A program made the translations under genes and the position numbers. A stretch of DNA of 64,000 nucleotides from Lihuaxuella thermophila (GTDB lineage Bacteria > Bacillota > Bacilli > Thermoactinomycetales > Thermoactinomycetaceae), in contig NZ_FOCQ01000009.1 in assembly GCF_900110165.1 (NCBI RefSeq), forward strand, positions 62,001 through 126,000, in the 5' to 3' direction. Of this stretch, positions 52,400 through 61,955 are shown piece by piece (position 1 is the stretch's first letter; each line of letters starts with the position of its first letter). Below the pieces are notes generated by a model. It had not been told where the DNA came from, made no database searches, and saw only the letters and a program-made list of their open reading frames with translations.

Positions 52400-52414
52400 T
52401 TATAATTATTTTAG
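52400..52414 (+). promoter_or_regulatory. Candidate PerR box
   Basis: TTATAATTATTTTAG matches the PerR consensus TTATAATnATTATAA, as remembered, at 12 of the 14 specified positions. It overlaps the expected transcription start, 11 bases after the -10, the usual place for peroxide-sensing repression of ahpCF. Confidence 0.6.
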
Positions 52415-52453
52415 ATAGATAAATCTTCTAAAATACCAAGGAGGAATTGGATT

Positions 52454-53023
52454 ATGTCTCTGATTGGAACAGAAGTAAAACCGTTCAAAGCACAGGCTTA
52501 CCACCCCCAAAAAGACCAGTTTATCGAAGTTACTGAAGCCGACCTAAAAGGGAAGTGGAGTGTCGTTTGTTTTTACCCTGCAGATTTTACATTTGTTTGC
52601 CCGACTGAACTGGAAGACCTGCAAAACCAATATGCAACTCTGAAAGAACTCGGGGTTGAAGTGTACTCCGTTTCAACAGATACGCATTTTACACATAAGG
52701 CATGGCATGATCACTCAGAAGCTATTAACAAAATTGAATATATTATGATCGGGGATCCTTCAGGAAAGCTCTCTCGCAACTTCGATGTGCTGAACGAAGA
52801 AGAGGGCCTGGCGGATCGTGCAACTTTCATCATTGATCCGGATGGGATCATTCAAGCGGTTGAAATTAATGCGGGCGGCATCGGCCGCGATGCAAGCACG
52901 ATTGTAAATAAGATTAAGGCAGCACAGTATGTTCGCAACAACCCGGGTGAAGTTTGCCCGGCGAAATGGCAGGAAGGGGCTCCAACCCTTAAACCCAGCC
53001 TGGATCTTGTAGGAAAAATTTAA
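52454..53023 (+). CDS. ahpC: Alkyl hydroperoxide reductase subunit C (peroxiredoxin)
   Basis: Typical 2-Cys peroxiredoxin, 189 residues, reducing organic hydroperoxides, H2O2 and peroxynitrite. The peroxidatic Cys49 is in [11 protein letters not shown], the resolving Cys near residue 168 in GEVCPAKWQ, with the catalytic Arg in the [11 protein letters not shown] region. AGGAGGAA precedes the ATG. It forms an operon with ahpF, 12 bases downstream. Confidence 0.96.
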   Translation: MSLIGTEVKPFKAQAYHPQKDQFIEVTEADLKGKWSVVCFYPADFTFVCPTELEDLQNQYATLKELGVEVYSVSTDTHFTHKAWHDHSEAINKIEYIMIGDPSGKLSRNFDVLNEEEGLADRATFIIDPDGIIQAVEINAGGIGRDASTIVNKIKAAQYVRNNPGEVCPAKWQEGAPTLKPSLDLVGKI

Positions 53024-53035
53024 GGAGTATGATCC

Positions 53036-54568
53036 ATGATACTGGATGCAGAGATCAAAGCACAATTGGCCCAATACCTTCAATTGATGGAGGGAGATGT
53101 ACTTCTGAAAGTCAGCGCGGGATCCGATGACGTATCCCGCGACATGCTGGCTTTAGTGGATGAATTGGCCAGCCTGTCACCCAACATTAAGATCGAGCAT
53201 GCACAATTGCCGAGAACGCCCAGCTTTAGTGTGAATCGGATCGGCGAAGATACCGGGGTAACGTTTGCCGGTATCCCTCTGGGACATGAATTTACTTCAT
53301 TGGTACTCGCTCTGTTGCAGGTTAGCGGAAGAGCCCCGAAAGTTGATCAGAAGCTAATGGATCAAATTAAAAGCATGAAGGGCGAATATCACTTTGAATC
53401 CTACATCAGCTTGAGTTGCCACAACTGTCCTGATGTTGTGCAGGCGCTGAACGTCATGAGCATACTCAATCCTGGTATTACACATACCATGATTGATGGT
53501 GCAACCTTCAAAGAAGAGGTAGAAAGCAAAGAAATCATGGCCGTGCCAACGGTTTTCCTAAATGGCGAACCCTTCGGCAGCGGCCGGATGACACTTGAGG
53601 AAATCCTCGCCAAGATGGGGAACGCTCCAGATGCATCAGAGCTTTCTGATAAGGATCCTTTCGACGTGCTTATCGTCGGAGGGGGACCAGCCGGTGCAAG
53701 TGCGGCCATCTATGCGGCACGTAAAGGCTTACGTACAGGCATAGTTGCTGAACGCTTTGGCGGTCAGGTCATGGACACCCTGGGCATTGAAAACTTTATC
53801 AGTGTGAAATATACGGAAGGTCCTAAGCTGGTAGCCAGTCTTGAGGAACATGTCAAAGAGTACGGCATTGATGTAATGAACTCACAGCGTGCCAAGCGTA
53901 TGGAAAAGAAAGACCTGATCGAAGTTCAACTTGAAAATGGTGCGGTTCTAAAGAGTAAAACCGTTATTCTTTCCACTGGTGCACGCTGGCGCAATATTGG
54001 TGTGCCGGGAGAAGCAGAGTTCAAGAACAAAGGTGTAGCCTACTGTCCTCATTGTGACGGGCCACTGTTTGAAGGAAAACATGTAGCGGTTATTGGCGGG
54101 GGCAATTCTGGAGTTGAGGCGGCAATTGATCTCGCAGGGATTGCGAAACATGTTACGGTTCTTGAGTTCATGCCGGAGCTGAAAGCAGATGCTGTCCTGC
54201 AGGAACGTCTTTACAGCCTCCCCAACGTTACCGTCCTGAAGAACGTTCAAACAAAAGAAATCACCGGCACTGACAAAGTAGACGGCATTTCTTACATGGA
54301 TCGTGGGACAGGAGAAGAACATCACATTGAACTGCAGGGTGTATTTGTTCAGATCGGCCTGGTACCAAATACCGACTGGATATGTGAAACAGTTGAATGT
54401 ACCCGCTTTGGTGAAATCATCGTAGATAAGCATGGGGCTACGAACATCCCCGGAGTGTTTGCCGCAGGCGACTGTACGGATAGTGCATATAAGCAGATCA
54501 TTATCTCGATGGGATCAGGTGCTACGGCAGCCTTAGGTGCATTCGATTACCTGATTCGAAATGGATGA
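53036..54568 (+). CDS. ahpF: Alkyl hydroperoxide reductase subunit F
   Basis: NADH-dependent flavoprotein that recycles AhpC, 510 residues. The N-terminal double thioredoxin fold carries the CHNC centre near residue 130; the thioredoxin-reductase-like part has FAD-binding [18 protein letters not shown] near 215, the active CPHC pair near 340, NAD-binding [17 protein letters not shown] near 355, and the C-terminal FAD motif [16 protein letters not shown]. Length and order are those of AhpF, not of a plain thioredoxin reductase. Strong terminator after the stop. Confidence 0.96.
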   Translation: MILDAEIKAQLAQYLQLMEGDVLLKVSAGSDDVSRDMLALVDELASLSPNIKIEHAQLPRTPSFSVNRIGEDTGVTFAGIPLGHEFTSLVLALLQVSGRAPKVDQKLMDQIKSMKGEYHFESYISLSCHNCPDVVQALNVMSILNPGITHTMIDGATFKEEVESKEIMAVPTVFLNGEPFGSGRMTLEEILAKMGNAPDASELSDKDPFDVLIVGGGPAGASAAIYAARKGLRTGIVAERFGGQVMDTLGIENFISVKYTEGPKLVASLEEHVKEYGIDVMNSQRAKRMEKKDLIEVQLENGAVLKSKTVILSTGARWRNIGVPGEAEFKNKGVAYCPHCDGPLFEGKHVAVIGGGNSGVEAAIDLAGIAKHVTVLEFMPELKADAVLQERLYSLPNVTVLKNVQTKEITGTDKVDGISYMDRGTGEEHHIELQGVFVQIGLVPNTDWICETVECTRFGEIIVDKHGATNIPGVFAAGDCTDSAYKQIIISMGSGATAALGAFDYLIRNG

Positions 54569-54578
54569 AACAACATAC

Positions 54579-54621
54579 GTCGCTTTACTATTTGTCCGGT
54601 AGTAAAGCGACTTTCTTTTTT
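54579..54621 (+). terminator. Intrinsic terminator of ahpCF
   Basis: GTCGCTTTACTA/TAGTAAAGCGAC, 12 perfect pairs with a nine-base loop, then TTTCTTTTTT. Confidence 0.92.
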
Positions 54622-54931
54622 ACTGGTGATGATCTGGTTCCATTACCTCATGGAAACTCTGAGTTTTTTAAGGTTCGACGTACGAGGGGATTCACTATTT
54701 TTCAAATCCGTATCAATCACTTATAACCGCTGTTTTTTGCGTGGTAAATCCGCATTTTTCCGTCGGTCCCCTTTTTTCAGCGGAAGTCACTCTCTTTCCG
54801 TTTAAAGAATGGAGACAGAAAAAGCCGTCTTGCTCCGAATAAATCATTAAGAAAGCAAGGTTTGCCCTCGTTGTTTCAACCGGGGAATAATTCCTTTGTT
54901 AAAAAAAGAAAAGTATAGAGAACAAATGTTC
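54622..54931. other. Intergenic stretch, 310 bp, nothing recognised
   Basis: AT-rich, with no coding frame or stable structure that I can support, except a small CCAT...ATGG pairing near 54643. Confidence 0.35.
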
Positions 54932-54960
54932 TTGCATCATGTCCCGAATTTTGTTATAAT
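54932..54960 (+). promoter_or_regulatory. Sigma-A promoter of the heterodimeric ABC exporter
   Basis: TTGCAT-N17-TATAAT, about 130 bases before the first structural gene, giving an unusually long leader. Confidence 0.7.
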
Positions 54961-55044
54961 TGTCTCTAGTCATTCAGTTTGCCATCTGCTTCGTGTATGG
55001 ATAATCCAAACAATTTCAATAAAAAAGTTTGTCTAGATCTGCGG

Positions 55045-55075
55045 AGAAGCCACCGGCCTTTGGCTTCTTTTTCTT
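55045..55075 (+). terminator. Leader terminator (probable attenuator) before the ABC exporter genes
   Basis: AGAAGCCA (55045-55052) pairs perfectly with TGGCTTCT (55061-55068) and is followed by TTTTCTT, 18 bases before the TTG start and downstream of the promoter at 54932. TGCTTC near 54985 could pair with the GAAGC of the first arm as an antiterminator. This layout is that of a regulated attenuator. Confidence 0.65.
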
Positions 55076-55092
55076 GTGAAAGGGTGGGGAGC

Positions 55093-56877
55093 TTGAGCAT
55101 TTTTAAAGACTTATGGTGGTTTTTTAAACTGGAAAAGAAAAGTTACAGTTTGGGGATTCTCACACTTGTGATGCTGGCCCTGCTTCATTTGTTTGCTCCC
55201 TATGCGGTTCGTGTCGTCGTTGACAAAATTGAGGCAGGGACACTTACGGTCGAGGATCTGCTTTTATGGACAACGCTCAGCCTGGTTGTCGGGCTCGCCA
55301 CCTATTGCTTTGGCTTCTTATGGCGAATCATGCTGTTCGGTGCTTCCAACCGGCTGGGAAAGCTGTTGCGCAACCGCCTCTATGAGCATTTTACCAGGAT
55401 GTCGCCCCGGTTTTTCCATCAACGCCGGACAGGAGATCTGATGGCTCATGCGACCAACGATATTCAGGCGATTGTCGCGACGGCCGGGGAAGGCGTTTTG
55501 ACCCTGGCGGATTCCATCATCACAGGCGGAATCGTCGTTTTTACCATGGCTTTTTTCATCGATTGGAAGCTGACGGTGATCGCTTTGCTCCCCATGCCGT
55601 TAATGGCCTGGGCCACGAGCAAATACGGGAGCATGTTGCACAAGCGTTTCCACAAAGCGCAGGAAGCCTTCTCCCATACCAACGATAAGGTGCAGGAAAA
55701 CATCTCCGGTGTCCGGGTCATCAAGGCTTTCGGACAAGAAGAATACGAAAAGAAGGAATTTAAAAAGTTGCTGGATGATGTGGTGGAAAAGAACATCGCC
55801 GTCGCCCGGATTGATGCGCTCTTTGACCCGACCATTATTTTGGTCGTAGGTGTTTCCTTCTTTCTGACCGTCGCCTACGGTTCGTTTGGCGTGGTCAGCG
55901 GAGAGATTACCATTGGTGAATTGACCCAGTTTACGATTTATCTCGGCCATCTCATCTGGCCCATGCTCGCATTCGGGTGGCTCTTTAACATCGTGGAACG
56001 GGGCAGGGCTTCGTATGACCGGGTGGAAGCGCTCCTTCATATACCGCCGGATATCGCTGACCGTCCCGATGCCGTCGATCAGGTTCCTTCCGGAGAAGTG
56101 GAGTACCGATTGAAGTCTTTCAGCTACCCTGAGAGCGATAAGATGGTGCTCAAAGATATTTTTGTGCGGGTCAAACAGGGGGAGACCCTGGGGATTGTCG
56201 GGAAGACCGGGAGCGGAAAAACAACATTTTTGCGTCTCCTACTGCGCGAGTTTGATGCTGAACCGGGTTCCATCAGGATCGGAGGTATTCCCGTAACCGA
56301 TTACAAGCTATTGAGACTCAGGCAGGCCATCGGTTATGTTCCCCAGGATCATGTGTTGTTTTCCGCCACGGTGGCAGAAAACATCGCCTTCGGCAAACCG
56401 GAAGCCACCCAGGAGGAGATCGAGGAGGTCGCCCGTCTGGCTTGTATCCATGAAGATATCCTTCACTTTGAGCATGGGTATGAAACGCTGGTCGGGGAGC
56501 GCGGAGTGACGCTTTCGGGCGGGCAGAAGCAGCGGATTTCCATTGCCCGCGCCCTTCTGCTAGATCCCGAGATTCTCATTCTGGATGATTCCCTCTCGGC
56601 TGTGGATGCGAAGACCGAACATCTGATTCTGGAAGCATTGCGCAAGAACCGGAAACAGAAAACGACCTTGATTTCCGCTCATCGCTTGAGCGCGGTGGAG
56701 CAGGCGGATCAAATCATCGTCCTGGAAAACGGGCGGGTGATCGAGCGGGGAACCCATCAGGAATTGATGCAGCAAAACGGCTGGTACAAAGAGATGTATG
56801 AGCGTCAGCAGTTGGAATCGCTCGTAGCGGAAGGAGGCGGGACAGTTGGTCATCCGACGACTTCTCCTCTATCTTAA
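55093..56877 (+). CDS. Heterodimeric multidrug ABC exporter subunit, BmrC/YheI-like
   Basis: About 594 residues, six helices then a nucleotide-binding domain. It has Walker A GKTGSGKTTFLRL, signature TLSGGQKQRISIARAL, Walker B LILDDSLSAVD, and H-loop SAHRLSA. The catalytic Glu after Walker B is Asp, the degenerate site expected in one half of heterodimeric exporters such as BmrC/YheI. The start is TTG 55093 after AAAGGGTGGGGAG; the frame is open back to 54979 but that part is the leader with its terminator. It overlaps the next subunit gene by 32 bases. Confidence 0.88.
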   Translation: MSIFKDLWWFFKLEKKSYSLGILTLVMLALLHLFAPYAVRVVVDKIEAGTLTVEDLLLWTTLSLVVGLATYCFGFLWRIMLFGASNRLGKLLRNRLYEHFTRMSPRFFHQRRTGDLMAHATNDIQAIVATAGEGVLTLADSIITGGIVVFTMAFFIDWKLTVIALLPMPLMAWATSKYGSMLHKRFHKAQEAFSHTNDKVQENISGVRVIKAFGQEEYEKKEFKKLLDDVVEKNIAVARIDALFDPTIILVVGVSFFLTVAYGSFGVVSGEITIGELTQFTIYLGHLIWPMLAFGWLFNIVERGRASYDRVEALLHIPPDIADRPDAVDQVPSGEVEYRLKSFSYPESDKMVLKDIFVRVKQGETLGIVGKTGSGKTTFLRLLLREFDAEPGSIRIGGIPVTDYKLLRLRQAIGYVPQDHVLFSATVAENIAFGKPEATQEEIEEVARLACIHEDILHFEHGYETLVGERGVTLSGGQKQRISIARALLLDPEILILDDSLSAVDAKTEHLILEALRKNRKQKTTLISAHRLSAVEQADQIIVLENGRVIERGTHQELMQQNGWYKEMYERQQLESLVAEGGGTVGHPTTSPLS

Positions 56878-58588
56878 GCCCTACCAAAAAAGATTTTGGA
56901 TCGCGTTTGCCGCTCTGCTTTTGGCGACAGGGGCCGATGTGGTTCTCCCGGTGATCGTCAGCCATTTCATCGACCACTACCTTGTCCCGCGAACCTTTGA
57001 CCGGGATACCCTGTTGTTGCTGGGGGGAAGTTTTTTGCTGTTGCAGTTTTTGTCTGCAGGGCTTCACTATTACCAGCTATTTTCCTTTCAAACGATCGCC
57101 CAGTGGGTGATCCGCCAGTTGCGGATCGATGTGTTCGCTAAAGTTCAGCATCTGGGACTGTCCTTTTTTGACCGGACCCCTGATGGCTCGCTCGTCTCGC
57201 GGATCACCAATGATACGGAAGCGATCAAGGATATGTACATCAATGTGCTGTCTTCCTTTATGCAAAACTTCATCTTTATCATCGGCGTGTTTATCGCCAT
57301 GTTTGTGCTGGATGTCCGCCTGGCGCTCTGGTGTTTGATCTTGTTGCCCGTCAGTTTGACGCTCATGCAAGGGTATCGCCGCCTCAGTTCAAAAGTATAC
57401 CGGATTTCCCGGCAGAAGCTCGCCCAGATGAATGCCAAGCTGAATGAATCGATTCAAGGGATGAACATCATTCAGTCTCTGCGCCAGGAAGCACGGCTGC
57501 GCAGGGAATTTGGCTCGTTAAACGAGGAACACTACCGGGCGGCATTGAAAAACGTAAAACTGTTCGGGCTGATGCTCCGCCCGGCCACACAGCTTTTATC
57601 CGTGCTCGCGACAGTGGCGGTGCTCAATTTCTTTGGTTTTGAGTCGTTTATGGGTACAGTGAAAATCGGTGTTTTGTACGGATTCTTAAATTTGTTGGAC
57701 CGGATCTTTGAACCGGTCAATCAGATGATGATGCGGCTGTCGCAATTGCAGCAAGCGGTCGTTTCCGCCGAGCGGGTGTTTGAGCTCCTGGACCGCACTG
57801 AATATGCGCCGCAAAAACAGGGAGAAAAGAACCCGGTCATTACGGAAGGGCGCATTGAATTTGCCAATGTGAGTTTTTCTTATGATGGCAAGAACGATGT
57901 GCTGAAAAATATCTCCTTTGTTGCCGAACCCGGGCAGACGGTGGCTCTCGTCGGACATACCGGGAGCGGGAAGAGTTCGATTATCAATTTGCTCATGCGC
58001 TTTTATCCGGTGGAGCGGGGGGAGATCAAAATTGACGGACACCCGCTTCAGACTTATGACGACCAAGAACTGCGCTCCAAAATCGGGCTCGTCTTGCAGG
58101 ACCCCTTTCTGTTCGTGGGAGATGTGAAGAGCAATATTCGTTTGCACAATGAGTCAATTACGGATGAACAAATCAAGGAAGCCGCACAGTTCGTTCAGGC
58201 GGCGCCGTTTATTGAGAAGTTGCCCCGCGGATATGAAGAGCCGGTCGTGGAGCGGGGGGCTACATTCTCCAGCGGGCAGAGGCAGCTGATCTCTTTCGCC
58301 CGGACGATGGCGATCCATCCGAAAATCCTGGTGCTGGATGAGGCGACCGCCAGCGTGGATACGGAGACGGAAGAGGCCATTCAAGCCGCTTTGCAAAAAA
58401 TGCGCCAGGGACGCACCACCATCGCCATTGCCCATCGCTTATCCACCATTCAGGATGCCGATCTGATCCTTGTCCTGCACCGCGGTGAAATCGTTGAACG
58501 GGGTTCCCATCAGGAGTTGTTGGCCATGAAGGGGTTGTATCACAAGATGTATCTGTTGCAGACATACGGCAGTGCGGTGGAAGTTTAA
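56846..58588 (+). CDS. Heterodimeric multidrug ABC exporter subunit, BmrD/YheH-like
   Basis: A 580-residue partner of the preceding protein: six helices, Walker A GHTGSGKSSIINL, signature written FSSGQRQLISFART (degenerate, LSGGQ to FSSGQ), Walker B LVLDEATASVD with the catalytic Glu, and H-loop IAHRLST. In the dimer the active site uses this subunit's Walker B with the other's good signature, which is how heterodimeric exporters are built. TTG 56846 lies eight bases after GGAGG, inside the end of the first gene. Confidence 0.9.
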   Translation: MVIRRLLLYLKPYQKRFWIAFAALLLATGADVVLPVIVSHFIDHYLVPRTFDRDTLLLLGGSFLLLQFLSAGLHYYQLFSFQTIAQWVIRQLRIDVFAKVQHLGLSFFDRTPDGSLVSRITNDTEAIKDMYINVLSSFMQNFIFIIGVFIAMFVLDVRLALWCLILLPVSLTLMQGYRRLSSKVYRISRQKLAQMNAKLNESIQGMNIIQSLRQEARLRREFGSLNEEHYRAALKNVKLFGLMLRPATQLLSVLATVAVLNFFGFESFMGTVKIGVLYGFLNLLDRIFEPVNQMMMRLSQLQQAVVSAERVFELLDRTEYAPQKQGEKNPVITEGRIEFANVSFSYDGKNDVLKNISFVAEPGQTVALVGHTGSGKSSIINLLMRFYPVERGEIKIDGHPLQTYDDQELRSKIGLVLQDPFLFVGDVKSNIRLHNESITDEQIKEAAQFVQAAPFIEKLPRGYEEPVVERGATFSSGQRQLISFARTMAIHPKILVLDEATASVDTETEEAIQAALQKMRQGRTTIAIAHRLSTIQDADLILVLHRGEIVERGSHQELLAMKGLYHKMYLLQTYGSAVEV

Positions 58589-58600
58589 AGGATAAACGCA

Positions 58601-58637
58601 ACAGCCTTCCTATATGAAAAGGGCGGGCTGTTTTTTT
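58601..58637 (+). terminator. Probable terminator of the ABC exporter operon
   Basis: Six-pair ACAGCC/GGCTGT stem with a large loop, followed by seven Ts. The rest of the gap to 58857 shows no gene; a promoter for the dGTPase is presumably there but not clear. Confidence 0.65.
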
Positions 58638-58857
58638 GTGGAATTCGCTTCAGAGCAGGTGATACAACAGGATTTGAGTGAATCATCAGGCCGGATCGGC
58701 CTTTTCCGATGACTGTATTTGACCTGATCCTTGGAGTGGCCGCAATTCCTGCTTTCGTCATCTGATTGAATCTTATACACGGATCAGCTCCTTTTCTTTT
58801 GCAATTCCGGTTCGTCAGAGTTACGATGAATACAATCATACCGGGGGAGGGATCGGC

Positions 58858-60186
58858 ATGCTTATCACTCGGGCAAGCAAAAATCATTTGTATCTGCCGC
58901 CGGATTATGAGCGGAGGAAGCCCTCAGGGGCGGTGAATGTGACGGATGCGCGGGATCCGTTCGAAAAAGACTACGGACGCATTATTCACAGTGCCGCTTT
59001 TCGCCGCTTGCAGTCCAAAACGCAAGTCCTCGGTTTGGATGTAAGCGATTTTCATCGAACCCGCCTGACGCACTCGATGGAAGTCGCACAGATTGCCAGG
59101 GGAATCGTTATTCACCTCAATGCCCACCATCCAGTGTTTCGGGAAGATTATGCCCTGGATGCTTCACTCATCGAAGCGGCGGCGCTGGCACACGATTTGG
59201 GTCACCCCCCCTTCGGGCATCGCGGGGAAGAGGCCCTGCATAAGTGCATGCAGCATTACGGGGGATTTGAAGGAAATGCCCATACGTTTCGCATTTTAAC
59301 GCGGTTGGAAGGGGATAAGACATACGGGCTGAACCTGACGAGAGCTCTTCTCCTTTCGATCATGAAATACCCCATCCTGTTGGATGATGCCGTCAACCCC
59401 CGTCAGTATGAGGTTCAGGGGAAAGTTCATCCGCCCAAGGCGAGCGCATTTGCCTGCGACCGGGAAGCGTTCACATGGACGCTCGCGGTTTTTGACGAGA
59501 AGGAACGAGCATTTCTCACGCGGACGGTGAACCCGGTTCATCAGCACAAACAGACGCTGAACAAGACGCTGGAATGCTCCATTATCGAGCTGGCCGACGA
59601 TATTGCGTACGGCACCCATGATGTGGAAGACTCCATCAATCTGAAATTGATCCGCATTGAACAACTGAAAGAGTTGATGGTGCCTTTCCAAAGGGAAGAC
59701 AGCTATCCTGAATTACGAATGGCATGCAAAGAATTGGATAGATTGAACCCGGAGAGCGATCAGCTCAAATATCGCTTGAAGAAAATTTTTTCGGCGATCA
59801 TCTCTACGCTCATCACCCATTTGCAGGTACGAGAGACGAAAGAGGCGTTTTCATCGCCGCGTTTGAAATACACCGTTCTGTTGCCGCCGGATCTGCGCCG
59901 ATTGCTGGATCAGCTGAAACAATGGGTGGCTGATAAAGTGATCGATTCACAAAAGGTGCAAACGGTCGCCTGGAAGGGCACCCACATCATTGAGCAATTG
60001 TTCGAAGCTTTTATGAATGAAAGCAAGTTGCTGCCGGAAAATGACCGGCTTAAGTGGAAGTCAGCCATGACCGATGAAGAAAAGGCGCGCATCGTTTGCG
60101 ATTATATCGCCGGCATGACGGATTCATTTGCGATGAAAATGTATGCCCGGCTGTATGGTCATAGCCGTAACTTTTTTGACTATTGA
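58858..60186 (+). CDS. dgt: Deoxyguanosinetriphosphate triphosphohydrolase-like protein
   Basis: HD-domain dNTP hydrolase of 442 residues that cleaves dGTP to deoxyguanosine and triphosphate, controlling nucleotide pools and, in some bacteria, limiting phages. The N terminus DPFEKDYGRIIHSAAFRRLQ with KTQV is typical; metal site residues are in RLTHSMEVAQIARGI (first His), AALAHDLGHPPFGHRGE (His-Asp), and IIELADDIAYGTHDVEDS (last Asp). GGGAGGG precedes the ATG. It stands alone; the C-terminal region is longer than in short relatives. Its in vivo nucleotide preference is unknown. Confidence 0.9.
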   Translation: MLITRASKNHLYLPPDYERRKPSGAVNVTDARDPFEKDYGRIIHSAAFRRLQSKTQVLGLDVSDFHRTRLTHSMEVAQIARGIVIHLNAHHPVFREDYALDASLIEAAALAHDLGHPPFGHRGEEALHKCMQHYGGFEGNAHTFRILTRLEGDKTYGLNLTRALLLSIMKYPILLDDAVNPRQYEVQGKVHPPKASAFACDREAFTWTLAVFDEKERAFLTRTVNPVHQHKQTLNKTLECSIIELADDIAYGTHDVEDSINLKLIRIEQLKELMVPFQREDSYPELRMACKELDRLNPESDQLKYRLKKIFSAIISTLITHLQVRETKEAFSSPRLKYTVLLPPDLRRLLDQLKQWVADKVIDSQKVQTVAWKGTHIIEQLFEAFMNESKLLPENDRLKWKSAMTDEEKARIVCDYIAGMTDSFAMKMYARLYGHSRNFFDY

Positions 60187-60307
60187 ATGTGCGGAAATTC
60201 GACACAGGAACGAAAAAGTCAGGCTTGCCGGCTGAAAAACTGACAAAAAATGAGCAAGTCCGACTGATTTTATTCCAGAAGTTGAAAAAAGAAGCAGGTT
60301 ATTCCGA

Positions 60308-60412
60308 TTGGAGAGAGAAGGTTATATTAGGTACGAGATCGTTGAAGTGAATACCGCCACCAACCCGGGCGACGGGGAGTTCATTTCGCCGGAAAATGAT
60401 CATCACTCGTAA
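60308..60412 (+). CDS. Possible 34-aa ORF in the gap after dgt
   Basis: TTG 60308 opens MEREGYIRYEIVEVNTATNP and ends GEFISPENDHHS. The amino-acid pattern looks coding, and the frame is open for another 17 codons upstream without a start, but the ribosome binding site (AGCAGG) is weak. It may be a small gene or a remnant. The surrounding 60187-60528 gap otherwise holds only AT-rich DNA and the palindrome at 60443. Confidence 0.25.
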   Translation: MEREGYIRYEIVEVNTATNPGDGEFISPENDHHS

Positions 60413-60442
60413 TCATGTTTGATGGTTCTTCCACTTTAATAG

Positions 60443-60464
60443 AATTCATTTATCCAAATGAATT
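60443..60464. repeat. Perfect 9-bp inverted repeat upstream of a hypothetical gene
   Basis: AATTCATTT-ATCC-AAATGAATT followed by TTTATATATAG, 65 bases before ATG 60529. It may be an operator or a weak terminator. Confidence 0.5.
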
Positions 60465-60528
60465 TTTATATATAGATCCAACTGATTTCATTCTATTTGG
60501 GTGAGACTTCCTCTGGGGTGGTGCGAAG

Positions 60529-60873
60529 ATGGCATTGGAATTGGACACTCATTCCAATGAATTGGGAGAGATTTTAAAAGTCGTCGATGAGAGTGTACGG
60601 TTATTAAATCATTTTTCTCAAGATGAGGGGATCGGTCTTGTTCAGGGCATAAGCGAAAAAGTAGAATGGTCATTAGACCGATTGTTGGCGGGGAATCGGG
60701 TCCATAAGCATTCTCAGTTGCACGAAGTCGTTTATTTTCTTGATTTGGCCTGTTTCAGCCTGCTGAAGATGAATGGTGATTCATTTCATATCTATTTGCA
60801 GGAGGTAAACCAGCGCTATCGTGTCTTGCTGCGCACACTTTACATCTCTCACCGCCGGGGAGGGAAAGTGTAG
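60529..60873 (+). CDS. Hypothetical helical protein (114 aa)
   Basis: ATG 60529 follows GGGGTGGTG. The product is soluble and almost wholly helical by composition (ILKVVDESVRLLNHFSQDEG, EVVYFLDLACFSLLKMN, YLQEVNQRYRVLLRTLYISH), with no recognised motif. It lies 36 bases before the amidase gene and may be cotranscribed with it. I do not recognise the family. Confidence 0.65.
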   Translation: MALELDTHSNELGEILKVVDESVRLLNHFSQDEGIGLVQGISEKVEWSLDRLLAGNRVHKHSQLHEVVYFLDLACFSLLKMNGDSFHIYLQEVNQRYRVLLRTLYISHRRGGKV

Positions 60874-60909
60874 CTGTCGGCAAGGCTGTTTGACTGAAGG
60901 GGGTACATC

Positions 60910-61683
60910 ATGCGAATTTCTCTGATTCAGATGGATGTGGATTTCGGCCACCCCGAACGAAACCAGCAGCGGGTAAAAGAATGGGTGCACCGGGCAGCCC
61001 TGGAAGAGAGGGCAGATGTGGTGGTGTTACCTGAGCTATGGAATACCGCTTATGATTTGAAACGACTTGAGGAGATCGCCGATGCGGGTGACTTGCGCAA
61101 GTGGCTTGGGCAACTCGCCAACGAATTCGGCATCTACTTTATCGCCGGCTCGATCGCAAACAAGAAGGATTCCGGCATCTATAATACAACCTTTGTATTT
61201 CAACCGGACGGGACCGAGATTGCCAGCTACAGCAAGGTGCATCTATTCCGCTTGATGGATGAGGAAAAGTATTTACAGCCGGGTGAGAAAAAAAGCCTCT
61301 TTTCCATCCACGGGCATTTGGCCGGGTCGATTATTTGCTATGATCTCCGTTTTCCCGAATATATCCGTTCCCTGGCTCTTGAAGGGGCCGCCTTGTTGTT
61401 TGTTCCCGCGCAATGGCCGGTTCCGCGCCTCAATCACTGGCGCGTATTAAACCAGGCGAGAGCCATTGAAAACCAAATGTATGTGGTGGCAGTCAACCGG
61501 GTAGGTGAAGGTGGCGGAAATCAGTTTTTTGGCCATTCGATGGTGATCGACCCCTGGGGAAAGATCCTTGCGGAAGGCGGAGAGAAGGAGGAGATCCTGA
61601 CCGTCGAGATTGACCTCGACGAAGTGAACCGTGTCCGCAAAACCATACCGGTCTTTGAAGACCGCCGCCCAGAACTTTACTAG
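60910..61683 (+). CDS. Nitrilase-superfamily amidase (omega-amidase / MtnU-like)
   Basis: A 257-residue C-N hydrolase with the full catalytic triad: Glu42 in VVLPELWNT, Lys in YSKVHLFRLMDE, and Cys in IICYDLRFPEY. The size and the motif set (QWPVPRLNHWRVLNQARAIE near the C-terminal third, FFGHSMVIDPWGK) match the omega-amidase/YafV and MtnU branch, which hydrolyses 2-oxoglutaramate or alpha-ketoglutaramate-like products in methionine salvage. No mtn genes are nearby, so the exact substrate is unsure. GAAGGGGG precedes the ATG. A strong terminator follows. Confidence 0.87.
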   Translation: MRISLIQMDVDFGHPERNQQRVKEWVHRAALEERADVVVLPELWNTAYDLKRLEEIADAGDLRKWLGQLANEFGIYFIAGSIANKKDSGIYNTTFVFQPDGTEIASYSKVHLFRLMDEEKYLQPGEKKSLFSIHGHLAGSIICYDLRFPEYIRSLALEGAALLFVPAQWPVPRLNHWRVLNQARAIENQMYVVAVNRVGEGGGNQFFGHSMVIDPWGKILAEGGEKEEILTVEIDLDEVNRVRKTIPVFEDRRPELY

Positions 61684-61743
61684 ATTCAATTGTGCTCCAT
61701 GCAGGTTGAAATGATCCAATCCCATGCCGTTTAAACCGTAAAA

Positions 61744-61783
61744 AGTTCCGGAAGCAGAAGAAGCTTCCGGAACTCTTTTTTTA
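61744..61783 (+). terminator. Intrinsic terminator of the amidase gene
   Basis: AGTTCCGGAAGC/GCTTCCGGAACT, 12 perfect pairs with a seven-base loop, then CTTTTTTT. Confidence 0.93.
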
Positions 61784-61858
61784 GCGGATTATGACCTGGA
61801 ACATATATGAATTGCTTTATTTGAGCTGATCCGGAAAAGAGTGGATGTTTTTTCCACA

Positions 61859-61887
61859 TTGACAGCGGTAAAGGGGGTCGGTATGAT
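61859..61887 (+). promoter_or_regulatory. Sigma-A promoter of the amino-acid binding protein
   Basis: TTGACA-N17-TATGAT, 69 bases before ATG 61956. Confidence 0.75.
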
Positions 61888-61955
61888 AAAAACGAATAAC
61901 CTAAAAACATACCAGTTAAGTAAGGAATTTATCATAGAGTTGGAGAGAAGCAAAA

